The position numbers were made by a program, and so were the translations under genes. A stretch of 64,000 bases of DNA, taken from contig NZ_VFTZ01000016.1 in NCBI RefSeq assembly GCF_006440775.1, positions 62,001-126,000 on the forward strand, in the 5' to 3' direction. Positions 55,456-63,521 of the stretch are shown one piece after another (position 1 is the first letter of the stretch; each line of letters begins with the position of its first letter). The notes under the pieces were generated by a model. The model was not told where the DNA came from and did not search any database. It saw only the letters and a list, made by a program, of their open reading frames with translations. Source of the stretch: Mesorhizobium sp. B2-7-2 (GTDB lineage: Bacteria; Pseudomonadota; Alphaproteobacteria; Rhizobiales; Rhizobiaceae).

Positions 55456-57011
55456 TTGGCGGCCTCTGGCGCGTTGAATGTTGCGGTGTACTCGTTCGAC
55501 TCGGAGCTCGCTCTGTCCTCGACACGGAACTTGAAGGTCTGTGCCGGAGCGTGGATCTGGTCCGCCGGCTGGCGAACGAAGACCTTCAACGTTTTCAGGC
55601 GATCGGGCTCGACCGGGATGGCAAACGAGCGGCCCGCCTTGATGTCGTCCCCGACCACGCTCATTTCGCCTCCTTGCAAGCCCTGCATGGTGACAACAAT
55701 GATCCGCGGCTCGGGGATCATGTTGAGCAGTTTGACGGTGTAGCCGTTGCGGATCGAGCCGTCGGACAACGTTACGAATTGCGGATTGCGATCGTGCAGC
55801 ACATTGACTTCGAGCCTGTCGCGCGTCAGCAGCGAATAGAGCAGACCCAGGCCGATCAGCGACCACAGACCCATGTAGACGTAGGTGCGTGGCCGGAAGA
55901 TCTTGCTGACATGGAAATGCGCCACCTTGTCGGAGAACAGGCCATCAGCGGTCCTGACCAGCGACGGGTTGACTGAACTGGAGCCGCCCGCGGTCGCCAA
56001 CATCATGTTGGCGTTGTAATCGGAGAGCGTTGCGTAGGAAATCAGTCCGCGCTCTTTGCCGAGCTTGTCCATGACGCCGTCGCAGGCGTCGATACACAGC
56101 GCGCAGGTGATGCATTCGAGCTGCTGGCCGTCGCGAATGTCGATCCCCATCGGGCAGACCGCGACACAGGCATTGCAGTCGACGCAGTCGCCGACGGACT
56201 GCCCTGTCGCTTGCACCTTCTTGGCGTGACGCGAGCGCGGTTCGCCGCGCCAGTCATTGTAGGTGACGGTAAGCGAATTCTCGTCGAGCATGGCTGCCTG
56301 GATGCGCGGCCATGGGCACATATAGGTGCAGATCTGTTCGCGCATCAGGCCACCGAACGTGTAGGTGGTCGCCGTCAACACGGCGATGGTGATGTAGGCG
56401 ACAGGCGCGGCGGTACCGGTGAAAAGTTCGCGAGCCAAACTAGGCGCATCGGCGAAATAGAAGATCCAAGCACCGCCGGTGGCCGCGCCGATGACCAGCC
56501 AGATCGTGTGCTTCGATAGGCGCAGCACCAGCTTGCGGGCGGTCCAGGGACCAGCGTCAAGCTTCATGCGGGCGTTACGGTCCCCCTCGACCGCACGTTC
56601 GACGACAAGAAACAGGTCGACCCATACGGTCTGCGGACATGCATAGCCGCACCAGGCACGGCCGACAGTCGAGGTAATCAGGAAAAGCCCAACGCCGGCC
56701 ATGACCAGGAGGCCGGCCACATAGAAGAATTCCTGGGGCCATATCTCGATGAAAAAGAAGTAGAAGCGCCGGTTGGCGAGGTCGAGCAGCACGGCCTGAT
56801 CCGGAGCAAATGGACCGCGATCCCAACGCAGCCAAGGCGTCAGGTAGTAGATGCCGAGCGTGATCGCCATCACCAGCCATTTGAAGCGGCGAAAGTTGCC
56901 CGAGACGCGCTTTGGGAAGACTTTCTTGCGTCTGGCATAATGCGGCTGGCGGGTATTCGAGGAATTTGGGGCCGAGCCTTCGAGCCGTTCAGTTCGCGTA
57001 TCATTGCGCAC
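55452..57011 (-). CDS. ccoG: cbb3 assembly ferredoxin-like membrane protein CcoG/FixG
   Basis: A protein of about 519 residues that reduces copper for cbb3 maturation. Several membrane helices flank the polyferredoxin part, in which two cysteine clusters are clear (CVDCNACVAVCPMGIDIRDG and CITCALCIDACDGVMDKLG), with RAWCGYACPQTVWVDLFLVV upstream. A GTG at 57011 gives the expected length; the frame is open farther upstream without homology and no stronger ribosome site was found. It is separated from ccoP by 139 bases with a hairpin and begins the ccoGHIS run. Confidence 0.88.
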   Translation of the reverse strand: MRNDTRTERLEGSAPNSSNTRQPHYARRKKVFPKRVSGNFRRFKWLVMAITLGIYYLTPWLRWDRGPFAPDQAVLLDLANRRFYFFFIEIWPQEFFYVAGLLVMAGVGLFLITSTVGRAWCGYACPQTVWVDLFLVVERAVEGDRNARMKLDAGPWTARKLVLRLSKHTIWLVIGAATGGAWIFYFADAPSLARELFTGTAAPVAYITIAVLTATTYTFGGLMREQICTYMCPWPRIQAAMLDENSLTVTYNDWRGEPRSRHAKKVQATGQSVGDCVDCNACVAVCPMGIDIRDGQQLECITCALCIDACDGVMDKLGKERGLISYATLSDYNANMMLATAGGSSSVNPSLVRTADGLFSDKVAHFHVSKIFRPRTYVYMGLWSLIGLGLLYSLLTRDRLEVNVLHDRNPQFVTLSDGSIRNGYTVKLLNMIPEPRIIVVTMQGLQGGEMSVVGDDIKAGRSFAIPVEPDRLKTLKVFVRQPADQIHAPAQTFKFRVEDRASSESNEYTATFNAPEAAK

Positions 57012-57088
57012 GTGCGTACCACTCCCATCCGAAGTCAGAAGGGGATTTCGTGCCGCATCGACGAGCGGCGCAGCCGAAATGGTGTCGA

Positions 57089-57108
57089 GGCCCGGCTTGC
57101 GCCGGGCC
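57089..57108. terminator. hairpin between ccoP and ccoG
   Basis: GGCCCGGC (57089-57096), TTGC loop, GCCGGGCC (57101-57108) form a perfect eight-base stem. It can act as a partial terminator or as an RNA-stability element between ccoNOQP and ccoGHIS. There is no T-run. Confidence 0.55.
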
Positions 57109-57150
57109 CCGTCGCTTGGCAGGGGGAGGCCGAGAATAGGCCTTGCCTTC

Positions 57151-58014
57151 CTATTCTCCGCCGCCAAGCGAATGGACATAAACCGCAAGCTCCTTGACTT
57201 TGATCTCGCCGAGACGGCCGAGCCAGGCCGGCATGACACCTTCCTTTGGCGCGCGGACCTGGGCTGCGACCGCTGCCTCGCCGGCCCCGTGCAGCCAAAT
57301 GGCGTCGGTGAGGTTGGGGCCCCCAAATTCCCTGTTCCCTTCCGCGTTCTCACCATGACAGGCGACGCAATTGTCGGAAAAGACTTTGGCACCGGATTGG
57401 ATCAGACTTGCATCGGCGACCTTGCCAGAGAGGCTGACGACATATGCGCTAACCTGCTTGATCTCGTCGGCGGTGATGATGTCCCCGAACGCCGGCATTT
57501 CCGACAGGCGCGTGTCCGGATCCGAAGCGAAGCGGATGCCATGGGTGATCGTCTGCTGGATCTGCTCGGCCTTGCCGCCCCACAGCCAGTCGTCGTCGTT
57601 TAGGTTGGGAAAGCCCTTGGAACCTTGGGCGCCGGAGCCGTGGCACTGCGTGCAGTTGACCTTGAATGCGGCGCCGCCGGCGGCGATGGCGAATTCGCGC
57701 AAGGCATCGTCCGCAGCGATCTCCGAGACACTTTTCGACTTCACCGCCGCGAGGTATTTGCTCTTCGCTGCTTCCGCATCCGCCAGTTCGTTCTTGACGT
57801 CATTGCGGCTCGAATAGCCGAGAACACCCGTCGTCGCCGAATGCAGCAGTGGCCATGCGGGATAGGCGATTGTGTAGCCGATCGCCCACACGATGGTGAC
57901 GTAGAAGATGGTGATCCACCAACGCGGAAGCGGGTTGTTCAGCTCGCGGATGCCATCCCATTCGTGGCCGGTGGTCGAGACCCCAGAGACTTCATCGATG
58001 TGCTCCTCGCTCAT
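57151..58014 (-). CDS. ccoP: cbb3 oxidase subunit III (CcoP/FixP, di-haem c)
   Basis: A 287-residue subunit with one membrane helix (WWITIFYVTIVWAIGYTIAY) and two haem c sites, CTQCH (Cys121-His125) and CVACH (Cys216-His220). It takes electrons from a c-type donor and passes them to CcoO. The start chosen is the ATG at 58014; a GTG two codons earlier overlaps the ccoQ stop. Length and domain order are those of the family. Third enzyme subunit in ccoNOQP. Confidence 0.92.
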   Translation of the reverse strand: MSEEHIDEVSGVSTTGHEWDGIRELNNPLPRWWITIFYVTIVWAIGYTIAYPAWPLLHSATTGVLGYSSRNDVKNELADAEAAKSKYLAAVKSKSVSEIAADDALREFAIAAGGAAFKVNCTQCHGSGAQGSKGFPNLNDDDWLWGGKAEQIQQTITHGIRFASDPDTRLSEMPAFGDIITADEIKQVSAYVVSLSGKVADASLIQSGAKVFSDNCVACHGENAEGNREFGGPNLTDAIWLHGAGEAAVAAQVRAPKEGVMPAWLGRLGEIKVKELAVYVHSLGGGE

Positions 58015-58016
58015 GA

Positions 58017-58166
58017 TCACTCGTCCTGAAGCGGAATTCGGGCAGCTTCGTCCGCCAACTTACGGCTGCCGGGACGCAGGACGAAGACACTTGCCCCCGC
58101 AAAGAAAAGCGCCATGGCAACCAGACCCCAGCTGTCGGCAAACTCCCGCATAAGATTGTAATTCAT
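58017..58166 (-). CDS. ccoQ: cbb3 oxidase subunit IV (CcoQ/FixQ)
   Basis: A 49-residue single-helix subunit (MNYNLMREFADSWGLVAMAL, then FFAGASVFVLRPGSRK). The ATG at 58166 has GAGGAG before it. FixQ/CcoQ stabilises the complex. It sits between ccoO and ccoP as expected. Confidence 0.92.
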   Translation of the reverse strand: MNYNLMREFADSWGLVAMALFFAGASVFVLRPGSRKLADEAARIPLQDE

Positions 58167-58176
58167 GGAAAACTCC

Positions 58177-58908
58177 TCAGCGGTAACCGGCGCCTTCGTC
58201 GTAGTTCTTAAAATCGACCAGCGTGCCGAGCATCTGCAGATACGCAACGAGCGCATCCATTTCGGTGACCTGTTGCGGGTTGCCGTCGAAGTCGCCGATC
58301 TTGGCCTTGGGATAACGGGCCTCAAGACCTGATGTGTCGGCGTTGGGATCAGCCTGCGCCATCAGATCGGCGTTGGCGTTGGCGACCATGTCATCGTTGT
58401 AGGGAACGCCGACCCGCCGGTTGGCGACCAGATGCGTCGAGAAGTCCTTCACCTCGATCGGCGCGTCCTTCAGGAAGGCGTAGCTGGGCATGATGGATTC
58501 CGGCACAACGGAACGCGGATCCGAAAGATGGGCGACATGCCAGGCGTTCGAGTAGCGGTCACCGACCCGGGCCAGATCCGGCCCCGTCCGCTTCGATCCC
58601 CATTGGAAGGGGTGATCGTACATTGACTCGGCGGCCAGGCTGTAGTGGCCGTAGCGCTCGACCTCGTCGCGGAACGGCCTGATCATCTGGCTGTGGCAGA
58701 GGTAGCAGCCCTCGCGCACATAGATGTTGCGCCCGACGAGCTCGAGCGGCGAGTACGGACGCATGCCTTCCACCTTCTCGATCGTGTTGTCGAGATAGAA
58801 GAGCGGCGCGATTTCGACGATACCGCCGACAGTCACGACAAGAAGGGAGCCTACGAGAAGAAGCGTGGCGTTCTTCTCGATAATGGCATGTTTGTCGATC
58901 AAGCCCAT
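58177..58908 (-). CDS. ccoO: cbb3 oxidase subunit II (CcoO/FixO, monohaem c)
   Basis: A 243-residue subunit with an N-terminal membrane anchor (LLLVGSLLVVTVGGIVEIAP) and one haem c site, CYLCH (Cys68-His72), followed by SQMIRPFRDEVERYG, the standard FixO sequence. It relays electrons from CcoP to the CcoN active site. The ATG at 58908 overlaps the ccoN stop by ten bases. The longer open frame upstream is a shadow of ccoN. Confidence 0.93.
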   Translation of the reverse strand: MGLIDKHAIIEKNATLLLVGSLLVVTVGGIVEIAPLFYLDNTIEKVEGMRPYSPLELVGRNIYVREGCYLCHSQMIRPFRDEVERYGHYSLAAESMYDHPFQWGSKRTGPDLARVGDRYSNAWHVAHLSDPRSVVPESIMPSYAFLKDAPIEVKDFSTHLVANRRVGVPYNDDMVANANADLMAQADPNADTSGLEARYPKAKIGDFDGNPQQVTEMDALVAYLQMLGTLVDFKNYDEGAGYR

Positions 58909-60527
58909 TGGTTTGGCTCCCTGGCAGGCTGAATGACAGGCGCGGCACCCGACATCGGCCTCTCCTCGCGTTGACGGCCGAGGATTGTCATCGCGATGTT
59001 CCAGGCCATGATCAGGGCGCCCGAGAGATACATGGCGCCGCCTATGGCGCGCATGACGTAGTAGGGGCGCATGGCAGCGACGGTCTCGGCGAAGGAGTAG
59101 ACCAGGAAGCCCTGCCCGTCGTATTCGCGCCACATCAGGCCCTGCGTGATGCCGGACACCCACATGGCGGCGGCGTAGACGACGATGCCGAGCGTCGCCA
59201 GCCAGAAGTGCCAGGTAACCAGCCGCAGCGAATAGAGCCGGTTACGGTTCCAGAGCTTCGGTACCATGTAGTAGATCGCGCCGAACGAGATCATGCCGAC
59301 CCAGCCGAGTGCACCGGAGTGCACGTGACCAATTGTCCAGTCGGTATAATGGGACAGCGAGTTGACCGCCTTGATAGCCATCACCGGGCCTTCGAAGGTC
59401 GACATGCCGTAGAAGGCGACGGCCATCACCATCATGCGGATGATCGGGTCGGTGCGCAACTTGTCCCAGGCTCCGGACAGCGTCATCAAGCCGTTGATCA
59501 TGCCGCCCCAGGACGGCATCCACAGCATGATCGAGAACACCATGCCGAGCGTCTGTGCCCAGTCGGGCAGAGCGGTGAAATGCAGGTGGTGCGGCCCGGC
59601 CCAGATGTACAGGAAGATCAGTGCCCAGAAATGGATGATCGAGAGCCGGTAGGAATAGACTGGCCGGTTCGCCTGCTTGGGCACGAAATAATACATCATG
59701 CCGAGGAAGCCGGCGGTGAGGAAGAAGCCGACGGCGTTGTGGCCGTACCACCACTGCGTCAGCGCGTCCTGGACGCCGGAAAAGGCGGAGTAACTCTTGG
59801 AACCGAGGAAAGAGACCGGCATCGACAGGTTGTTGACCACATGCAGCATCGCGATGGTCACGATGAAGGAGAGGTAGAACCAGTTGGCGACGTAGATGTG
59901 CGGTTCCTTGCGCTTCAGGATCGTGCCGAGGAACAGGATGAGGTAGGCGACCCAGACGATGGTCAGCCAGACGTCGACATACCATTCCGGTTCGGCGTAT
60001 TCGCGGCTCTCGGTGATGCCGAGCAGGTAGCCTGTCGCGGCCATGACAATGAAAAGCTGGTAGCCCCAAAAGACGAACCAGGCGAGATCGCCGCCGAACA
60101 GGCGAGCGCGGCAAGTGCGTTGCACGACGTACAATGACGTGCACAGCAGCGCGTTGCCGCCGAAGGCGAAGACGACCCCGGACGTGTGCAGCGGCCGCAA
60201 GCGGCCGAAATTGAACCAAGGCTGAACGTTGAGATCGGGGTAGGCCAGCTGCAGCGCGATAACGACGCCGACCAGCATGCCGACGACGCCCCAGAACATC
60301 GTGGCGATGGCGCCGTAGCGGATCGGACCGTCCATATAGGCGGACGGGTCGATCGGAGCGGCCGGCTTGAACTCCGAGTTGCGCAACAAGATCCCGATAA
60401 AGGCAATAAGGGCAAAAGACAGCACCCCCATATGCTGGCGGAAAGGTCCATCAATGCCGAAGCCAGCAGCCACCAGGGCTGCAAAGGCAAAAAAGCCCAC
60501 CACGACGATCGCTGTGCCGAATTTCAT
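58899..60527 (-). CDS. ccoN: cbb3 oxidase subunit I (CcoN/FixN)
   Basis: A 542-residue catalytic subunit with about twelve or more membrane helices. The conserved haem-copper segments are present: RPLHTSGVVFAFGGNALLCT, TQWWYGHNAVGFFLTAGFLG, WAGPHHLHFTALPDWAQTLG and IGHVHSGALGWVGMISFGAI. It reduces oxygen at very low concentrations, which supports nitrogen-fixing symbiosis in rhizobia. An FNR-type box lies 75 bases upstream of the start, so low-oxygen induction via FnrN/FixK is expected. Confidence 0.95.
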   Translation of the reverse strand: MKFGTAIVVVGFFAFAALVAAGFGIDGPFRQHMGVLSFALIAFIGILLRNSEFKPAAPIDPSAYMDGPIRYGAIATMFWGVVGMLVGVVIALQLAYPDLNVQPWFNFGRLRPLHTSGVVFAFGGNALLCTSLYVVQRTCRARLFGGDLAWFVFWGYQLFIVMAATGYLLGITESREYAEPEWYVDVWLTIVWVAYLILFLGTILKRKEPHIYVANWFYLSFIVTIAMLHVVNNLSMPVSFLGSKSYSAFSGVQDALTQWWYGHNAVGFFLTAGFLGMMYYFVPKQANRPVYSYRLSIIHFWALIFLYIWAGPHHLHFTALPDWAQTLGMVFSIMLWMPSWGGMINGLMTLSGAWDKLRTDPIIRMMVMAVAFYGMSTFEGPVMAIKAVNSLSHYTDWTIGHVHSGALGWVGMISFGAIYYMVPKLWNRNRLYSLRLVTWHFWLATLGIVVYAAAMWVSGITQGLMWREYDGQGFLVYSFAETVAAMRPYYVMRAIGGAMYLSGALIMAWNIAMTILGRQREERPMSGAAPVIQPAREPNQWA

Positions 60528-60601
60528 CGCAAATCCTGATCCCGAATCGGGCGCACGCCAAATCCGCTCGGCATCAATTGCGCAGCTGCCCTCTGCCCGC
60601 C

Positions 60602-60615
60602 CTGATCCATGTCAG
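60602..60615. promoter_or_regulatory. FNR/FixK-type box upstream of ccoN
   Basis: CTGATCCATGTCAG, a symmetric relative of the anaerobox TTGAT-N4-ATCAA, 75 bases upstream of the ccoN start. It fits class II-type activation by FnrN or FixK. The remainder of the 336-base interval between ccoN and fnrN shows nothing clear. Confidence 0.6.
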
Positions 60616-60863
60616 GTGCCAGGTTTGTTTGGTAGAATCGAGTTTGCGCAAATCAGAGCGGACGTTGGGGCGGGCGGGTATGTCGAAGCGCGGCCGGCGA
60701 GCTTTGCGGAACTCTTGCCGGCTGCCTTGCTATCCGACAAGGGTCGCTGATGCTCTTGGGTCTATGCTACCGGGGTTCTCGAGGCTACAGCAATACATTG
60801 TGCTCGAACGCAGCATGTCCTGCCGCGGATTCGAGTTGGCGGCGCAGAGCCCGCCGCTTGGGC

Positions 60864-61613
60864 TTATCCAAACTGCCGCGGCCTTCGGCCGCCGCAACGC
60901 TGCTCCAGCCGGCCGACGCTCTCCACCCTCACATGGCGCTTGTTGTCGATCCGGATCACGCCTTCAGCTCGCAATCGAGTCAGCTGGCGGCTCACGGTCT
61001 CATTCGTCAGGCCAAGGAAATCAGAGATGTCGGCACGAGTCAGTGGCAGATCGAAGGACGCCGAGATAGCGGCCGGATCAACACTGGAATCCATGTTCAG
61101 GGCGAGCATGACAAGAAAACTCGCCACCTTTTCCGATGCCGTCTTGCGCCCGAGCGTCACCATCCATTCGCGTGCTGCGTCAAGTTCGTCCAGCGCCTGC
61201 TTGAGCAGGCGATGCTCGAGTTCCGGTGATTCCTTCACCATCCGTTCGAGGGCTGCCTTGGGGAACGAACACAGCGTGACAACGGTTGCCGCTTCCGCAC
61301 TGATCTCGCTTTCGACCTTGAAGGGTCGCCCCAGAAAATCCGGTGCAAACTGGAGCCCTACGATCTGCTGGCGCCCATCCGAAAGGCTCTTCGTCAGCTT
61401 GACCACGCCTGAAAGCACATTCGAATAGCTGTTGACGGCCTCGCAGTCGCCGACCAGTTCGACTCCTGGCTCGATCTTGTGCCGCGATGAACTCCTGGCA
61501 AGCGCAGCCAAACGGTCTGGATCGAGCGCGCCGCAAATACCGCGACGCCTTCCCTCGCAAGAGCGGCAAAGAACGGGAATGCCGGCACTGTGAATGCCCT
61601 GCCGTAATGTCAT
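60864..61613 (-). CDS. fnrN: oxygen-sensing FNR-type regulator FnrN
   Basis: A 249-residue Crp/Fnr regulator. The [4Fe-4S] ligand cysteines Cys16, Cys19 and Cys27 (CRSCEGRRRGIC) and the distal Cys115 (VVTLCSFPKAALE) match Fnr, so it senses oxygen directly, unlike FixK. The cNMP-like beta roll and a helix-turn-helix (TRADISDFLGLTNETVSRQL followed by TRLRAEGVI) with E-S-R-contact positions are present. It should bind the boxes upstream of ccoN and hemN and probably its own promoter. It lies between the cco operon and hemN. Confidence 0.9.
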   Translation of the reverse strand: MTLRQGIHSAGIPVLCRSCEGRRRGICGALDPDRLAALARSSSRHKIEPGVELVGDCEAVNSYSNVLSGVVKLTKSLSDGRQQIVGLQFAPDFLGRPFKVESEISAEAATVVTLCSFPKAALERMVKESPELEHRLLKQALDELDAAREWMVTLGRKTASEKVASFLVMLALNMDSSVDPAAISASFDLPLTRADISDFLGLTNETVSRQLTRLRAEGVIRIDNKRHVRVESVGRLEQRCGGRRPRQFG

Positions 61614-61697
61614 GCGCTCGCTCTATCCTCTTCCAAGCACCGACAGGGTAGCAATCCAGGGTAGAAAAATCCTTGCGGCAGTTTGTCCGAGCTGCAC

Positions 61698-61711
61698 TTG
61701 ATCGAAATCAG
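61698..61711. promoter_or_regulatory. FNR/FixK-type box between fnrN and hemN
   Basis: TTGATCGAAATCAG, matching TTGAT-N4-ATCAA with one end mismatch, 84 bases upstream of fnrN and 41 upstream of the hemN ATG at 61753. It can serve both genes. Confidence 0.7.
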
Positions 61712-61845
61712 GGCGTTGGCCGGCCAACCAGTCAAGAGTTCCAGCGGTGCACATGGTGACCACGACATGCAGTCGAAAGTAGCTTGCTCGGATTGTCGAA
61801 AACGTCCCTCGCTATACCAGCTATCCGACCGCACCGCATTTCCAC

Positions 61846-63114
61846 GTGGGCGTCGATGCTGCGGCTTATCGTGGCTGGCTGGAGGCGCTCGGCGAGGACG
61901 ATGAGATATCGCTCTACGTGCACATCCCTTTCTGCGCCAAGCTTTGCTGGTTCTGCGCGTGCCACACCAAGCAGACACGCCACTATGAACCGGTCACCAA
62001 ATATCTGAGATCGCTGCATGCGGAGATCGCCACCGTCTCATGTCTCGCCGGAGGCAAGGGCCGGGTGCGTGCCGTCCATTTCGGTGGCGGCTCACCGACG
62101 ATGCTCAAACCACAGGACATGGTGGCGCTCGGAGCCGTTCTGCGCAACAGCTTCTCATTTCTTCCCGGCGCCAAGATCAGCGGCGAAATCGAACCCAACG
62201 ATATGGACGAAGCGCGCCTCGACGCACTTGCCGAAATCGGCATGACGAGGGCCAGCCTCGGGGTCCAGGATTTCGATCCGAAGGTGCAGAAGGCCATCAA
62301 TCGCGAACAGATCTTCTTGCAGACCAAGACAGTCGTCGACGGCGTTCGGGCACGCGGCGTCGAGTCGGTTAACCTGGACCTGCTCTACGGCTTGCCGCAC
62401 CAGACCAGGGAGAGCGTCTTGTCCACCGTCAGGCAGGCGCTGACGCTCGAGCCCGACCGGATCGCCCTCTTTGGCTATGCGCATGTGCCATGGTTCAAGA
62501 AACATCAGACAATGATCGACGAGGCCTGGTTGCCAGGCCCGGAGGAGCGGTTTGCCCAATCGCAACTGGCAGCTCGCGCCATACTCGACCAAGGATACGA
62601 AGCAATCGGGCTCGACCATTTCGCCAAACCGGGGGATGCGCTGGCGCTTGCCGCGCATGCGGGGATGTTGCGTCGCAACTTTCAGGGCTACACCGAGGAT
62701 CGCTGCGAAACCTTGATCGGCCTCGGCCCGTCATCCATCAGCCAATTCCGACAAGGCTATGTACAGAACATGCCTTCGACCGCCGAGTATGGCCGCATGG
62801 TGGATGACGGTGGGTTGGCTTCGGTCCGCGGAATTGCTTTTTCCGACGACGACCGCGCTCGCGGTTGGATCATCGAGCGCCTGATGTGCGATTTCGGCTT
62901 CTCGGCAGTCGATTTGGTGGAACGCTTCGGCAAAGCCGGCCAGAAGCTCCTTCTTCGGTCGAGTACCGTGGCCCTCGACAAGTCGGTCCGACTTGAACTC
63001 GACGGCGATCGTTTCGTCGTACCGCTGGAAAGTCGTCCCTTTGTCAGATGCGTCGCTGCGAAGTTCGACAAATATCTCAAAACGGGAAAGGCCAGGCACT
63101 CCGTGGCAGTTTGA
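61846..63114 (+). CDS. hemN: oxygen-independent coproporphyrinogen III oxidase, 5' end damaged
   Basis: A radical SAM enzyme of haem synthesis. The frame from GTG 61846 has 422 residues with YVHIPFCAKLCWFCACHTKQ (the CxxxCxxC plus fourth Cys typical of HemN) and FGGGSPTMLKPQDM. However, the conserved N-terminal stretch ARIVENVPRYTSYPTAPHFH lies upstream in the same frame (61786-61845) and is separated from the ATG at 61753 by an amber TAG at 61780-61782. Without reading through it, translation from 61846 loses this conserved segment. No canonical start lies between. It may therefore be a non-functional copy or use an unusual start; other hemN copies may exist. An FNR box lies upstream. Confidence 0.75.
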   Translation: MGVDAAAYRGWLEALGEDDEISLYVHIPFCAKLCWFCACHTKQTRHYEPVTKYLRSLHAEIATVSCLAGGKGRVRAVHFGGGSPTMLKPQDMVALGAVLRNSFSFLPGAKISGEIEPNDMDEARLDALAEIGMTRASLGVQDFDPKVQKAINREQIFLQTKTVVDGVRARGVESVNLDLLYGLPHQTRESVLSTVRQALTLEPDRIALFGYAHVPWFKKHQTMIDEAWLPGPEERFAQSQLAARAILDQGYEAIGLDHFAKPGDALALAAHAGMLRRNFQGYTEDRCETLIGLGPSSISQFRQGYVQNMPSTAEYGRMVDDGGLASVRGIAFSDDDRARGWIIERLMCDFGFSAVDLVERFGKAGQKLLLRSSTVALDKSVRLELDGDRFVVPLESRPFVRCVAAKFDKYLKTGKARHSVAV

Positions 63115-63246
63115 GCCAGCGAGTGCGTCGCGGTCCGCGCAGGGCCCATCATCGGTGACCTATTTGCCAGACGATGTTGCCCGCGCACACCCTTGTTTGA
63201 CAGGCACGGTGCGCCACAATTGCACTTGACTGACTCTCTGCTTCGG

Positions 63247-63519
63247 TCATTCGGAATCTGAGGCTTTCAAAGACCGCGATTCGTCTGAGATGCTGGCCGT
63301 CGCCAGACCTTCTTTTCTGGCCTTGGCAAACGCTCGGTCGCCGTCCAGAAATCCCGCCAGCATAAAAGGAATGAGTTCCGCGACTGTTTCAGACTCGCCG
63401 TAAGTCTGACGATAGAGCGCAGCATAGGCGTTGAGTTCTTGGCTCAAGTCCGCGCTGACGGTGATGGTAATCTTCAAGGGCGTTCGGTCTGGAAGCTTGC
63501 CAAGTTTCAAGTTGGCCAT
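63247..63519 (-). CDS. DUF2274-type protein associated with conjugation genes
   Basis: A 90-residue protein (MANLKLGKLPDRTPLKITIT at the start) containing the segment ADLSQELNAYAALYRQTYGE followed by LIPFMLAGFL. This matches the DUF2274 family, small ribbon-helix-like proteins found next to trbI in conjugation operons. The ATG at 63519 is preferred (GGGAG upstream) over a GTG at 63525. It follows trbI by an overlap or two bases and ends the operon. Confidence 0.75.
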   Translation of the reverse strand: MANLKLGKLPDRTPLKITITVSADLSQELNAYAALYRQTYGESETVAELIPFMLAGFLDGDRAFAKARKEGLATASISDESRSLKASDSE

Positions 63520-63521
63520 AA

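Noticed and set aside
58908..60137. A 409-codon plus-strand frame opposite ccoN
   Set aside because: ccoN is unambiguous and the opposite frame reads as a shadow (histidine-, aspartate- and glycine-rich).
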